Notes under the pieces: model-generated
What the model was told of the DNA's origin: nothing
Databases searched by the model: none
The model's input: only the letters and a program-made list of their open reading frames with translations
NCBI GenBank assembly: GCA_009760855.2
Contig: WPIO01000012.1
Location: 3,795,501-3,810,000, forward strand
Direction: 5' to 3'
From: Cristatella mucedo
Taxonomy: Eukaryota > Bryozoa > Phylactolaemata > Cristatellidae
DNA length: 14,500 nt
Shown: piece after piece, positions 1 through 8,049 of the stretch
How the letters are laid out: every line of letters begins with the position of its first letter
Position numbering within the stretch: the first letter of the stretch is position 1
Made by a program: the position numbers and the translations under genes

Positions 1-925
1 CAGTTAAACTACTACATAAAAACTTTAAATCTGTTCCAGTCAGATTTTAGGGAAAGTTAATCAACAAAAGAAGGAGCACTACTGCGAGTGTATAATGCCC
101 TACCTAAGCATGCAAGCTTAAGTAGAGCGTCCCTTCTAGCTCTGCTGGATCTGTCGGAAGATTTTAATACGAGCGATTAGCGCTTCCTCACCGAGCCCCC
201 GTGGTCTCGTCTAGAGGTCTCGGACATCGCGCTACCGTGTCTTAAGTTCTATCCTACGTCGGAAGGCGATTGCAGAGAGTTTACATCAGCGGCCAGCTAT
301 TGGGAGAGGTCGTTTGGCCGAAATCCTGTGCCGCAAGAAGCCACAAGGACCCTCGAGGCTTCTTCCGCTGCTGCGTGGACGGCGCGGTCCGTGGACGGCG
401 CGGTCCGTGGACCGCGCCGTCCGTGGACGGCGCGGTCTGCTCCGTCAGTCCGACGCAGAGGATCGACCTCGACCGTCCCCCTTTCGTGAATTGAAAACTT
501 GACACCGATCGTCGACGTTATTCATTTGCAATTGACGCGCTCTTCTAAGCTGCTTAGCCACCCACATCGTGCAGCCAATGCTGAGCTCTTGGCTGCTGGA
601 GGGAGTTGCTTAGAGTGCGATAAACTCGACAGGACTCCATTCTGGGCGAGCGCGTCCGCCAGGCGGCCGGCACTGTGGGTGCGCTGCTGCGGCTTCGCCG
701 CGATGTTCGGCTGCTAGCAGCCCGCAAGTTCCTTTCTTTTTAGATGACCACACCAGCTTCACTGTAGAGTGCGTCTACTTTCAGCTGCACACATGAGCAT
801 AATTTTCGGTTTGCTAAAGATAAGGAAGCCGCAGCCGAGCTGTCGCGTGGATTCGCGCCATTTTGTCTAGACTTTGTGAACTTGCAACTCGCCCGTTTTC
901 ATGCAAAACGTCGCGGTCTTGTATC
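1..925 (+). pseudogene. Old CR1/L2-group LINE reverse transcriptase fragment
   Basis: This is the RT and C-terminal part of a LINE, cut by the window start. From base 1 the frame reads as RT palm with in-frame stops at 58-60 and 178-180. Motif A appears as LLDLSEDFNT near 139-168, matching LVDLSTDFDT in the LINE at 10347-11811. It then shifts frame: QRVYISGQLLGE (about 273-308) and a PQGP remnant near 340 are the strand before motif B. A DKLDRTPFWAS-like segment lies near 620-655, DDHTSFTVECVYFQLH near 742-788, and DKEAAAELS near 819-845, all in the same order and spacing as in the better copy. It is clearly more diverged than copies 1 and 2 and GC-richer, so it is an older insertion or another subfamily. 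The 3' limit is soft. Dead RT; family placement is from motif order and is inference. Confidence 0.72.
375..438. repeat. Four tandem 16-bp GC-rich units, one with inverted core
   Basis: Units begin at 375, 391, 407 and 423. Units 1 and 2 are identical (GTGGACGGCGCGGTCC); unit 4 differs only in its last base. Unit 3 carries the core reversed (GGACCGCGCCGTCC), so units 2-3 and 3-4 form near-perfect 14-bp inverted repeats separated by GT. The array sits inside the old LINE RT fragment, just after the conserved PQG region, and is absent from the matching place of copy 1. It probably arose by local expansion and inversion after insertion. Confidence 0.85.
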
Positions 926-960
926 GGTCAAATTATGACTGCAGATCAATTAGACACGAC

Positions 961-1087
961 TCATGAACTATAATAATTATGAACAGGTTATTTCAGAGTC
1001 TACGGTTAGGCAGCATGAAGCCCTAAGTCGTGAAATAGTCAGGTAGTTTCGCTCTTGGATTTAAGTCTGAGAGTCAGGGAGCTCAAA
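961..1087. repeat. Dispersed repeat, copy A
   Basis: Matches 5188-5321 in the same orientation, with a best core around 996-1055 (GTCTACGG, then GGCAGCATG/GGCAGGATG, then GTCGTGAAATAG/GCCGTGTAATAG). Similarity is roughly two thirds to three quarters by eye, with small gaps. It lies between the old LINE fragment and the 5' end of LINE copy 2. No coding content seen. It could be an unknown repeat or an extension of an old LINE. Confidence 0.5.
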
Positions 1088-1171
1088 GTCTGCATACTTT
1101 CAGCTACATAACATTGCTAAAATTCGGGCTTGTTTAGATAGGGTTACCATGTCTAAATTGGTTAGTGCATT
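1085..1171 (+). pseudogene. LINE copy 2, left part (RT C-terminal region)
   Basis: Aligns with 11764-11845 of LINE copy 1, both in DNA and as protein (SAYFQLHNIAKI..., SKLVSAFV). It stops at CATT exactly where the LTR element begins, and the matching LINE sequence resumes at 2423 or 2427 depending on how the duplicated CATT is assigned. The left limit is where similarity to copy 1 fades, so this copy appears 5'-truncated, as is usual for LINE insertions. It begins abutting the dispersed repeat at 961-1087. Confidence 0.8.
1168..1171. repeat. Target site duplication CATT, left
   Basis: CATT directly precedes TGTAACGC at 1172 and recurs at 2423-2426 right after the terminal CTACA. Removing the element and one CATT restores a continuous match to LINE copy 1 around 11838-11850. 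Confidence 0.85.
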
Positions 1172-1388
1172 TGTAACGCCAAAGGCTCGGCGGAGTAGGC
1201 TTAACCTGCCGCTTACCTAGTGGCGTAACCTACCGCCCGATGCCGTTCGGTGCGCGTCGACGCGAAATAAGCAGGTCGCCACGAAACGAGCGTTTCCGGC
1301 GCTGTCTTACTTACCGTTACTAAAGGGGGTCGTGAGTCCACGGCGTGAATTGGAAAGCGAGATACACAAATTGGGGATTTTACTGGGC

Positions 1389-1394
1389 TTTATT
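1389..1394 (-). terminator. Candidate LTR poly(A) signal AATAAA
   Basis: AATAAA on the minus strand, 217 bp before the 3' end of the LTR when read right to left. It supports the minus orientation but a hexamer alone is weak evidence. Confidence 0.35.
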
Positions 1395-1460
1395 CACAAG
1401 CGCATAAAGTCGCTGTGCGTCTAGCTCAGTTTTATCTTCACACGCTCTCAACAGCACAAT

Positions 1461-1697
1461 CACTCTTGCAGAGGGAAGACGTCCCCCGCACTTAGGCTAC
1501 CTAAGTCTACTGTGGGGAACGACCCGAATGAGACGAGGAGCCCGAACCGGAGCCCAGACCCTGACTGGATAACTAGGGCTCCGCTTCCACCTTAACGGTA
1601 GGAATACCCACACACGCCACCTCAAGCACTCTTGCGGAAGAAACACGTCTCCACACTTAAGCTACTTACGTCAACAGTGGGGAATGACCCAAATAGA
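1461..1697. repeat. Direct repeat inside LTR, period 166 bp
   Basis: A segment of about 70 bases starting CACTCTTGC at 1461 recurs at 1627. Shared blocks include CACTCTTGC, a CTTAGGCTACCTA/CTTAAGCTACTTA block, GTGGGGAA and GACCC, followed by AGCCCGAACC in both. The copies have diverged by perhaps a quarter. Internal duplications of this kind are common in the U3 or R region of LTRs. Confidence 0.7.
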
Positions 1698-1847
1698 CAG
1701 AGCCCGAACCAACGGAATATCTCACCCACCGCACCAACTACGTCTAGCTCGCACCGGCAAATCCTTATGCCGAGACCGCGTGCGATAGCGCGCACACACA
1801 GCCCACGAAAGAATCACAATATGCTAGCTCGGGGGCGATACAACTGT

Positions 1848-1868
1848 ATTCGGTGGAGTCCACCGAAT
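1848..1868. promoter_or_regulatory. Perfect 21-bp palindrome in the LTR
   Basis: Ten bases (ATTCGGTGGA) are followed by a single G and then by their exact reverse complement (TCCACCGAAT). Perfect symmetry in otherwise mutated sequence suggests a dimeric factor binding site or an RNA hairpin in the LTR transcript. Function is inference. Confidence 0.5.
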
Positions 1869-2016
1869 CCTCCTAGCTCTGTCTCGTCCTGTCCCGTCAA
1901 TCGCTTGCGAACAGCCCGCCCTCCTCCCTCGCTTTCAGAGAAACGAGTCCGACGGCGTCGAAGCGAGGCCGAAGACAGGAGCCGAACAAAAGACAAAGAG
2001 TGAGCGTCGCTCGACT

Positions 2017-2024
2017 CTTAAATA
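2017..2024 (-). promoter_or_regulatory. TATA-like box TATTTAAG
   Basis: Read on the minus strand as GGTATTTAAGAGTCGAGCG, with a pyrimidine/GC-rich stretch downstream. It lies about 400 bp from the minus-strand 5' end of the LTR, a sensible place for a U3 promoter. Weak on its own. Confidence 0.35.
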
Positions 2025-2422
2025 CCTAGCTGAGACAATGGGTCAAGAGCTTAGCGGTATTGGGCGCGACACCTATGGCCCATTGCGGTAAGGAATTAAA
2101 ACCGTCACTAGGCCACTGTATGGGCACCTCTGTCCAGCTTGAATGCCGAATGGGTTCACGACGATTCTTTTTGGACAGAGTGATGGTGGAGGTTGACCGG
2201 CCAGCCAACATCAACCAGCAGCTCCCGCGGGTATCAGACCAATTCTAAAGGCCGAGTCGCCACCGCTGGTCTCAGAGCTTCCTGGCTTGCTCTTAAGCTC
2301 TTGCTCTCTAACCGCACTGGCGCTCCTCTCTGGCTCACTGCTCCAGGACAAAGGAGTTCTTGCCCGCCGCCGAACAGCTCTTGTTCGCGCTAAAATTAAG
2401 CCAAGGCCAGCAACGCGCTACA

Positions 2423-2426
2423 CATT
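2423..2426. repeat. Target site duplication CATT, right
   Basis: Pairs with 1168-1171. The LINE sequence resumes directly after it (TGCGACATTCCGTC). Confidence 0.85.
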
Positions 2427-3118
2427 TGCGACATTCCGTCTTGACTCCTGTAACTCATTGCTTGCTGGCCTACCGGCCTGTGCACTCAGCCGCTTGCAAG
2501 TGGTGCAAAACTCTGGAGCCAGGCTCGTCTGTCGTGAAAGTCGCAGCTGCCACATCAAACCACTTCTCGCCGACCTGCACTGGCTCCCAGTCAAGCAACG
2601 GGTCGACTTCAAGGTTTTGTCACTCACTTTTAGGTCCATTCTTTGGCTCCAGCTTACGTATCAGATCTACCACCTCACTAGGCTAAGCGTCGTACCAGCC
2701 GCTTTTCGGAATCTAATTATTTATATATGCTTCGTACAAACCTCTAGTCCATTGAAGACCGTGCCTTTAGTTGGTACGCTCCCAAAGCCTGGAACTCAAT
2801 CCCGACTTCTGTCACGACATCTCCTGACTTGACCACATTTAAAAAGAAACTAAAAGCGCGTCTATTATTTACTACAGCATTTAGTGGGCCCCTGTGATTC
2901 GTCCTGTATTTGTGATACGTGCTGCCACTGTGCATATGCTGTCACTAACCAAACTTGCATACTCACCCTGTGCATTTCCCCTCTAACCATGTTATACTTG
3001 TTGTTTATCAAGCATGCTTCTTCTAACCAGTTGATCTTGCTTCATTTGCAGTTATTTTAAAGTGCCTAGAATGAGATTGAGTTCTCCGAAGCCGCTATAT
3101 CAAATATATTATTTTTAA
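2427..3118 (+). pseudogene. LINE copy 2, right part: RT C-terminus and 3' UTR
   Basis: Continues the copy broken at 1171. Reads as the C-terminal RT region (SRLDSCNSLLAGLP, LQVVQNSGARLVC, LLADLHWLPVKQR, FKVLSLTFRS), all strongly matching 11850-12070 of copy 1. Frame breaks follow after about 2650, and the coding part should end near 2885. The 3' UTR (about 2886-3060) matches 12311-12475 base by base with small gaps (TTTAGTGG, CCTGTGATTCGTCC, CACTGTGCAT, TTTATCAAGCATG). It ends in AAAGTGCCTAGAATGAG...CTATATCAAATATATTATTTTT, a worn form of the family 3' end with its ATT tail. Non-functional. Confidence 0.88.
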
Positions 3119-3951
3119 TATTGATATTTGAGCCACACAGTTGATCTGTGCTCTGGGCAGCGCCGAACGAGGATTTTCATATGCCATGCCGATGGCAGGA
3201 CAAATGCAGCTCTCCGTGGCTACAAAATAGTCTCTTATACTCAGCGGACATGGACTTGTAATCTTATGGCATGAATGCTTTGATTTACTGCTATGTTTCG
3301 CTATTCTCGTCATATCTGCACGTATTTGTGCTGCATCTACTAGCCGCTAGCTGCGATAAACCTTTGATCTACCCAGATTTCTGGAACTTTGAATGCCACC
3401 ACCAAAAACATTATGCTGTAACAAAAACGTGACGGGAAACTAGATTTTGAAACTGATTCGAGAAAATGTTTTACTCAAAATCTATACAATTATAAATTAT
3501 CTATTACGAATAGTCTATACAAAATTTAACATAATTAAATGCGTATTTGAATTTATTTACTGATTTGTTCTGGCTAAATGAGAATCAAAGGCAACAAACT
3601 AGACCAATTTCTCCTAGGAAATGGGGAGGTTTTAATTGTCTCACTGTCCTTGTCACCAAAGAAAGTTTTTATGGGATTAATGGCCACTTTCAGGGTCTTG
3701 ATGCAAAAGCAATAACGAAATAACGAAATGCTTAAAACAAATAGTGTTAACAGTTTCACGGATAGCTTTGAATCTAATTGAACTATGCTAGTTGGACGGT
3801 CTCTCAAAAACGAGGCTTGTTGCACCATGTACAAAGTTTGAGTGTGCTTTTTTTGGCTGACGCACCGGATTGTAGTTCTAGTTTTAGGTTTAAGTTAGGA
3901 ATAAACTAATATAAGGCCTCGCAATGGCCGCTTTACGCCACGTGGATATGT
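3119..3951. other. No gene supported; AT-rich spacer
   Basis: After the LINE 3' end I see no recognisable gene. There are short open frames on the minus strand at 3095-3313 and 3574-3834 (72 and 86 codons), but neither has a motif I recognise and the first runs into the LINE tail. Composition drops to strongly AT-rich around 3470-3560. A short direct repeat (AACGAAAT twice) occurs near 3714-3729. Possibly older, unrecognisable repeats. Confidence 0.5.
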
Positions 3952-4041
3952 CTATTACTCAAGCAGGTGCATTCACTCGTTTTTCGCAAGCGTAGCAGCT
4001 GCAGCTGCTTAAGCAAATACCGATCGATATGTGAGTAATAG
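3952..4041. repeat. Foldback structure with palindromic centre
   Basis: CTATTACTCA (3952-3961) is repeated inverted as TGAGTAATAG (4032-4041). Between them sits a perfect 16-bp palindrome AGCAGCTGCAGCTGCT (3994-4009). The arms between outer and inner matches differ by about 10 bases, so the whole is an imperfect hairpin. This may be a remnant of a small foldback or MITE-like element; no clear target duplication seen. Confidence 0.5.
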
Positions 4042-4875
4042 CAAAAAAGCCGCCCTTAAAATGGCTTTCTAGACATGACTGTGATACTCGACGGGCTAAG
4101 TTGTTTGCTCTTTACGACAAAGGCTGTCGGTTGGAAGTCTGTTGGCTACCCAATGCGTACCGAAAGCCGCTTAGGCTGTGGGTTCGCTATACAAAACTCT
4201 CCTGCGTAACTCCCGCATAGTCTTTATGGCTTTGTGGAATTACAGACGGAGATAAGCTACATTACATCCTGAAGTGGGAGATCCTTTAGTTCCAGCTGCG
4301 AGCGGTGGTGACAGTCGATATGACTCTTAGATCGGCTCGTATTTTTTTACACGTCAGCCATATTATGAATAACTATGGTCTCGTAGCTGACTACGACTCA
4401 TACATGGTCAGCAATGGAATAATAGCCAGCTAACGAGTACCTAAGCCAAAATATGTAACTTAAGTAATTCTACACGTCACTGCCGATGGTCAGCTCTGGC
4501 TTTCGAATAGGTAGAGATCTGGAACCTTAACCCAGAAGCGAAGGCTCGTTTCTCGCTTATGGAAGAATTCGTTTTTTCGGCACCCAGCCTTGAGGAGGAG
4601 GATGAAGACCTTCGTCCGTTCTGAAACTAGAAACTGCTGACATCTACAGGACAGTTGGAACGTACTGTAGGGATGAGTCACAGGGAACTTTTGGCTCAGC
4701 TGGGCTTTTCCAGAAAGGAGAAAGAGCCTTTCCTATTCGAGAGCATGCCGATAATGGCCGCATGAGTACCGTACGGTCGCTTTGCACTCGTCGGTCACAC
4801 AATGGATGAACGAGTACTCGGTGCAATTCTTGCTTGCATATATTGGCTTGACTTGCTGCCTAATAAGCCAGCTTC
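4042..4875. other. No gene supported; unassigned sequence
   Basis: Mixed composition with only short open frames on either strand and no domain I recognise. A small perfect hairpin (TCGTAG-CTGA-CTACGA) lies near 4381-4396. Nothing ties this stretch to the LINEs or the LTR. It may be old repeat DNA. Confidence 0.4.
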
Positions 4876-5196
4876 GTGAACTTGATCGTCGATGCCTGGG
4901 AGTTCTTAGAGTTCTTTGTCCGGGGGCGCCTGCTGCTAACTAAGCTTTCGATCTTGCGATCCGGCTTCGAGATAACAGCTATTGCGACTTGTGACTTTCT
5001 GGATCGCTGCGGCCAAGGTCTATCAAGCTGTGCTGACAACCATAATTGCTGCTGGCGATGCATTCGCTCAAAGCGCAGCTGCACACCTATTATTTTTTTA
5101 TCGCGGTTGCCTTCTAATGACGACTTTTTTCTAGAGCGAAGTTTGCAATTCCAAAGTTCTAGACCAGGACTGACATTCATTATTTGCGGTTCCTGA
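4876..5196 (+). other. Unassigned stretch open on both strands
   Basis: A 106-codon plus-strand frame and a 114-codon minus-strand frame (4860-5204) overlap almost fully. The plus frame gives a cysteine- and phenylalanine-containing sequence, the minus frame a very basic one; neither shows a motif I know. Being open on both strands at this length is mildly unusual but can be chance in GC-richer DNA. It runs into the dispersed repeat at 5188. Not called as a gene. Confidence 0.2.
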
Positions 5197-5321
5197 ACTA
5201 CCACGGCTAGGAATCAATTATGCGAAGTCTACGGCCGAGGCAGGATGCAAGTCGAAGCCGTGTAATAGGCAGTCAGTTTTGCTCCAGTAGTAGGTGGCTT
5301 GGCGTAGGAGCTGAATTTTGA
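5188..5321. repeat. Dispersed repeat, copy B
   Basis: Second copy of the repeat at 961-1087, same orientation. Shared blocks include TGAACTA, GTCTACGG, GGCAGSATG, GTAATAGGCAGT/GAAATAGTCAGG and GGAGCT. Here it is not followed by a LINE, so it is not simply part of copy 2. Confidence 0.5.
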
Positions 5322-5724
5322 TCTATCCCACTGAGCCGTACGAGAGTTTATGAATTACCTAATGGCCGCTATTAAGCATAGTAGGCAGTATACGTTCAGT
5401 GCTTTGCAGCATTCACGCATACCCGTCGACTGGTGACCTCGCTAAAGTTCGATCTCCATTCTCGAACTGAGTACGAATTCTGCAAAGCCCTAAACACATA
5501 CACTACACGTCTATGTCACACTAAGTACCTCTTTTAATCGCATTACATTTTTCCAATTTTGTACAGAGTGATTTGTGGCTTCACATATGGCTATATTAAA
5601 CTAGACTTTTCCATTTCCTTTTAGCACTTCTGCGCTGCTTGCATGATAAACAAAAGCATTTTTTTAAAATAAAAAAGTTTGAATAAGCCCCAGAAGATTA
5701 GGAAATAAAAATAATTAGTATCTT
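5322..5724. other. Composition boundary; left edge of AT-rich array
   Basis: No gene seen. Between about 5560 and 5660 the sequence changes from mixed composition to strongly AT-rich, which then persists to the window end apart from the LINE at 8956-12554. The left end of the array element described below should lie here, but I found no terminal inverted repeat or duplication. Confidence 0.45.
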
Positions 5725-5877
5725 ATGATGAAATGCACTGACAATTTTCACATTAAAGTTACTAGATTTTTTAAAACAAAGATGCAAGATATTCCTCCTG
5801 ATATTTTTGATTCAATGATGTGCACTGCTACTCTTTGTAAAGCTTACAAGGATGCATCAGGTGATTTACGAATTTAA
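5725..5877 (+). pseudogene. Small ORF, duplicated family member 1 (array gene P1)
   Basis: A 50-codon frame starting MMKC and stopping at TAA 5875-5877. It shares with the frame at 6168 the opening MKC and, about 23 codons in, IPxDI, then SM, then TATLxKxYxD. DNA similarity covers the same span. No known domain. It may be an intact short gene, but with neighbours decayed it is more likely the start of a truncated one. Family and function unknown. Confidence 0.45.
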
Positions 5878-5882
5878 GGTTT

Positions 5883-5975
5883 CTTTCTATCAAAATCTTG
5901 CGTAACCAAAAAACCAATTATGAAAACGTAGCTAAAAAGAAGAGAGAAACTCGTGTGTGGAGACAAAGAAGATGA
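5883..5975 (+). pseudogene. Lysine/arginine-rich coding remnant
   Basis: A 28-codon stretch read from 5892 ends KKKRETRVWRQRR before TGA at 5973-5975. It is in another frame than the ORF ending at 5877 and may be its continuation after a frameshift. The basic tail could bind nucleic acid; nothing more can be said. Confidence 0.25.
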
Positions 5976-6167
5976 ATAAAATCATAATTACTTCAAATAT
6001 ATTGATATATTATCTTTGAATTTTATTTTATAGTTGTTTTTTAATCGTTTAGTGTTTTTTAAAGTTTTATTATCTATAAATCCGTTTCAACTTCAACAAA
6101 ATGTTTTGATAATATTAAAGTTTAAGGATCATAAACTTTGTAAAATATTACGAACACTCATCTCATC

Positions 6168-6419
6168 GTGAAATGCCCTGAAACTCGTGAAACCATTCAG
6201 CTGTCTTATTTCAGAAAAATGGCTATAAAATACATTCCTTGTGATATCCTAAGTTCCATGGTATACACTGCCACTTTATATAAATCTTACATTGATACGA
6301 AGTATATCCTTCATGCAATATGTTATATAGATGATAGAGAAGATGATTAAGATGAAGAATTAAGTACAAAAGGAAAATATTACGATATTAAGATTGATGA
6401 GTTACGATTTCCTGTTTAG
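6168..6419 (+). pseudogene. Small ORF, duplicated family member 2 (array gene P2)
   Basis: Starts MKCPETRE and reads 60 codons to an in-frame TAA (6348-6350), then 22 further protein-like codons (DEELSTKG... to FPV) before TAG at 6417-6419, so the first stop may be a mutation. Its middle (IPCDI, SM, TATLYKSYID) matches P1. The two lie 443 bp apart in tandem, pointing to a local gene duplication before or during decay. Acidic C-terminal end (DDRED). No known domain. Confidence 0.5.
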
Positions 6420-6433
6420 TTGTTGCTTAGTTT

Positions 6434-6730
6434 GTGTTATTTTTAAGTCATATTATTCTTGAGTTAATTTTACTATTACACAGTAATTTAAGTAATACGG
6501 AAGATATGGAAGATTGTCTTCTAATTAGTTGTGAAGAAACAAATAAATATTTAATTCTAATGATTAGAGAAGCCAGTTTTGATCAGATTCGTTCAGATAT
6601 TATTGATTATTTTACTAATACTAGAGGCCATTCTAAATCTTTGTTTGATCGTCAGTTAGATACAAATAATAATTCTATTGAATTTAAAATTGACATTTCG
6701 AATATAACACAAATCAACGAAAACATCTAA
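6434..6730 (+). pseudogene. Unknown array gene P3
   Basis: A 98-codon frame ending at TAA 6728-6730. The first 20 or so residues are hydrophobic and may be translated spacer; from about residue 22 the sequence is polar and protein-like (MEDCLLIS, IREASFDQIRSDI, SIEFKIDISNITQINENI). No domain recognised. It lies 91 bp before the next plus-strand gene, consistent with a compact gene series. The longest undisturbed frame of the left array, so it could be close to intact. Confidence 0.45.
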
Positions 6731-6821
6731 CAATAAATAGCCTGATTAAATTATGGTTAATTTCTTTTTTACATGGAATATATAAAATCCAAGATATGCG
6801 AATCTGAGGTACGATGATATA

Positions 6822-7248
6822 ATGGTAATGGTATATAATGCTAAAGTAAGAAAATTTCAAACTAATTTGAGTAGGGCTAGACATTTTATAAAAATTATAA
6901 ACATAGTTCTAGGTCTTGGAGTTACCAAATCCAGTTCATTTATACCTACTGTTCTCGATTTGTCACACTTCGTACCATTATTTGCTGGTGTGTCCGCTCT
7001 ATTAATGCTCATTGATGGTGTTCTTGCAGAGACTGATAAAAGGAAGGGAGCAATTCTTGAGTAAAATACCAAGTTCATGGCAAAAATAGCTAATGCATTG
7101 TGAGATGATACTGTAACAAGAGGATGATTTGCAGATATATCAAAAGAGTCGCATGAGTAAATACAAATTATTGCGTGAGTTACTTCTCTTGATGATTTTC
7201 TTTTCATTGCTCTTGAGTCTTTATATGTACCAGCAACATTAATTACAT
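6822..7248 (+). pseudogene. Small membrane-protein-like array gene P4, with stops
   Basis: The first 80 codons are open: a basic N-terminus (KVRKFQTNLSRARH), a hydrophobic stretch (about residues 23-32), then SSSFIPTVLDLSHFVP and a stronger hydrophobic segment (residues 52-69) with GVSALLMLIDGVL. After TAA at 7062-7064 the same frame continues as protein-like sequence through about five single stops (FMAKIANAL, then DDTVTRG, FADISKESHE), as if sense codons had mutated to stops. The last part resembles a charged helical tail. In outline this recalls small uncharacterised proteins common in invertebrate virus-like elements, but that is memory-based and unverified. It is tail-to-tail with the minus gene at 7249. 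Confidence 0.5.
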
Positions 7249-7694
7249 TTAATGCTTACTTATATTTATTGTTAATTTTGGTATACAAAGTACATTAACT
7301 TGACATCTCTCATTAAGTATCACCACATTAAGGAAACTACTAGGAGCTTCACGTGGTCTGAGCTTGATGACTTGGCCCATATCTATGTCTGGATGCCTAC
7401 TTCTTTTCTTGTTTAAGGTTAAAAAATGACACTGTGTCTTGATGGAAGTATTTTGTTTTAAAGTTAGTAAACTGAGAATATAAAGGATTAATTACTAAGT
7501 GAATGTCTGTTTCTTCAAGTTATCTGTTGACCTTAATACATTTTTATGTCGGATTCAGTATTTGCGACCTTGATAATAAAAAACCTAGTTTGATAAAAGT
7601 GTACTTCGTAATCATTTTTGCTTATTGCCATTAATCTCGTAAACAATTTTATAGATCTTGGCCTAGCAAATAATGCTCTTTGACTAAGAAGCAT
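7249..7694 (-). pseudogene. Unknown array gene M1, two or more frameshifts
   Basis: Starts MLLSQRALFARPRS at 7694 and reads about 50 codons with one late stop. A frameshift leads to LEETDIHLVINPLYS... KYFHQDTVSFFNLKQEKK, and another to NKKRSRHPDIDMGQVIKL... ILNERCQVNVLCIP, ending at TAA 7249-7251. The three pieces follow each other without gaps, summing to about 148 codons, which is why I read one broken gene. No domain recognised. It meets the plus-strand gene P4 tail-to-tail with essentially no spacer. Confidence 0.5.
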
Positions 7695-7824
7695 ATAAGA
7701 AAGACCTATTCAGAAAGTTACTGTTTTCAGGGTTGTTAGGAACATGAAGTCATTCATACGATTTTGAAAATGTTTCTAAATATCAAAGAAAAATGATCAA
7801 TTAAGATGAAAAAAATTCTAAAGC

Positions 7825-8049
7825 TCACATTTCACTTGGATTATTCACGTTATTGTGTGTCTGACCAGTGACCAAAAAGGTGACTGCATAATTACCAAGA
7901 TTATTCGTGGAATAGTCGTCTGTTGGTAGTCCGGTGAAGAATGCATGATATTTAAAGTCCGTTACACTGCTAACAGCAATTACATCCGGTGATACCGAAG
8001 TATCACCAGTGTATCTCAATAGAATACAACTATATAAACCTATTATCAT
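7825..8049 (-). pseudogene. Unknown array ORF M4b, C-terminal part or separate gene
   Basis: A 74-codon open frame. Its ATG overlaps the upstream stop in TAATG (8051-8047), so it may be a separate coupled gene or the C-terminus of the upstream one after a frameshift. The start is hydrophobic (MIIGLYSCILL), followed by a polar, Asn/Thr/Ser-rich sequence (TDDYSTNNLGNYAVTFLVTG). No domain recognised. Confidence 0.4.

Larger units (their letters stand above)
1172..2422 (-). mobile_element. Solo LTR-like element, 1251 bp, inserted in a LINE
   Basis: The element begins TGTAACGC and ends GCGCTACA, so it has TG...CA ends within an 8-bp imperfect terminal inverted repeat, and is bounded by a 4-bp CATT duplication. 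This is the usual layout of an LTR from a Ty3/gypsy-like or related retrotransposon after recombination between its two LTRs. No gag-pol coding is present, and the open frames inside (for example 1632-2003) show no recognisable domain. On the minus strand there is a TATA-like box at 2024-2017 and AATAAA at 1394-1389, about 630 bp apart, which fits a U3-R-U5 order read right to left. Orientation is therefore tentative. It contains a 166-bp-period repeat and a perfect palindrome. A short non-autonomous DNA transposon with a 4-bp duplication is the main alternative. Confidence 0.72.

Noticed and set aside
1632-2003. 123-codon plus-strand open frame
   Set aside because: Lies wholly inside the LTR-like element, spans its internal repeat, and gives a Pro/Ser/Arg-rich sequence without a domain. 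A GC-rich chance frame is more likely.
3574-3834. 86-codon minus-strand frame
   Set aside because: No motif, no supporting neighbour and AT-rich surroundings where such a length can occur by chance.
4860-5204. 114-codon minus-strand frame
   Set aside because: Overlaps a plus-strand frame of equal length; neither has a recognisable domain, so neither is called as a gene.
6857-7207. 116-codon minus-strand frame
   Set aside because: Antisense to P4. The plus frame has a clearer membrane-protein pattern, and the minus frame does not continue into recognisable sequence. Not fully excluded.
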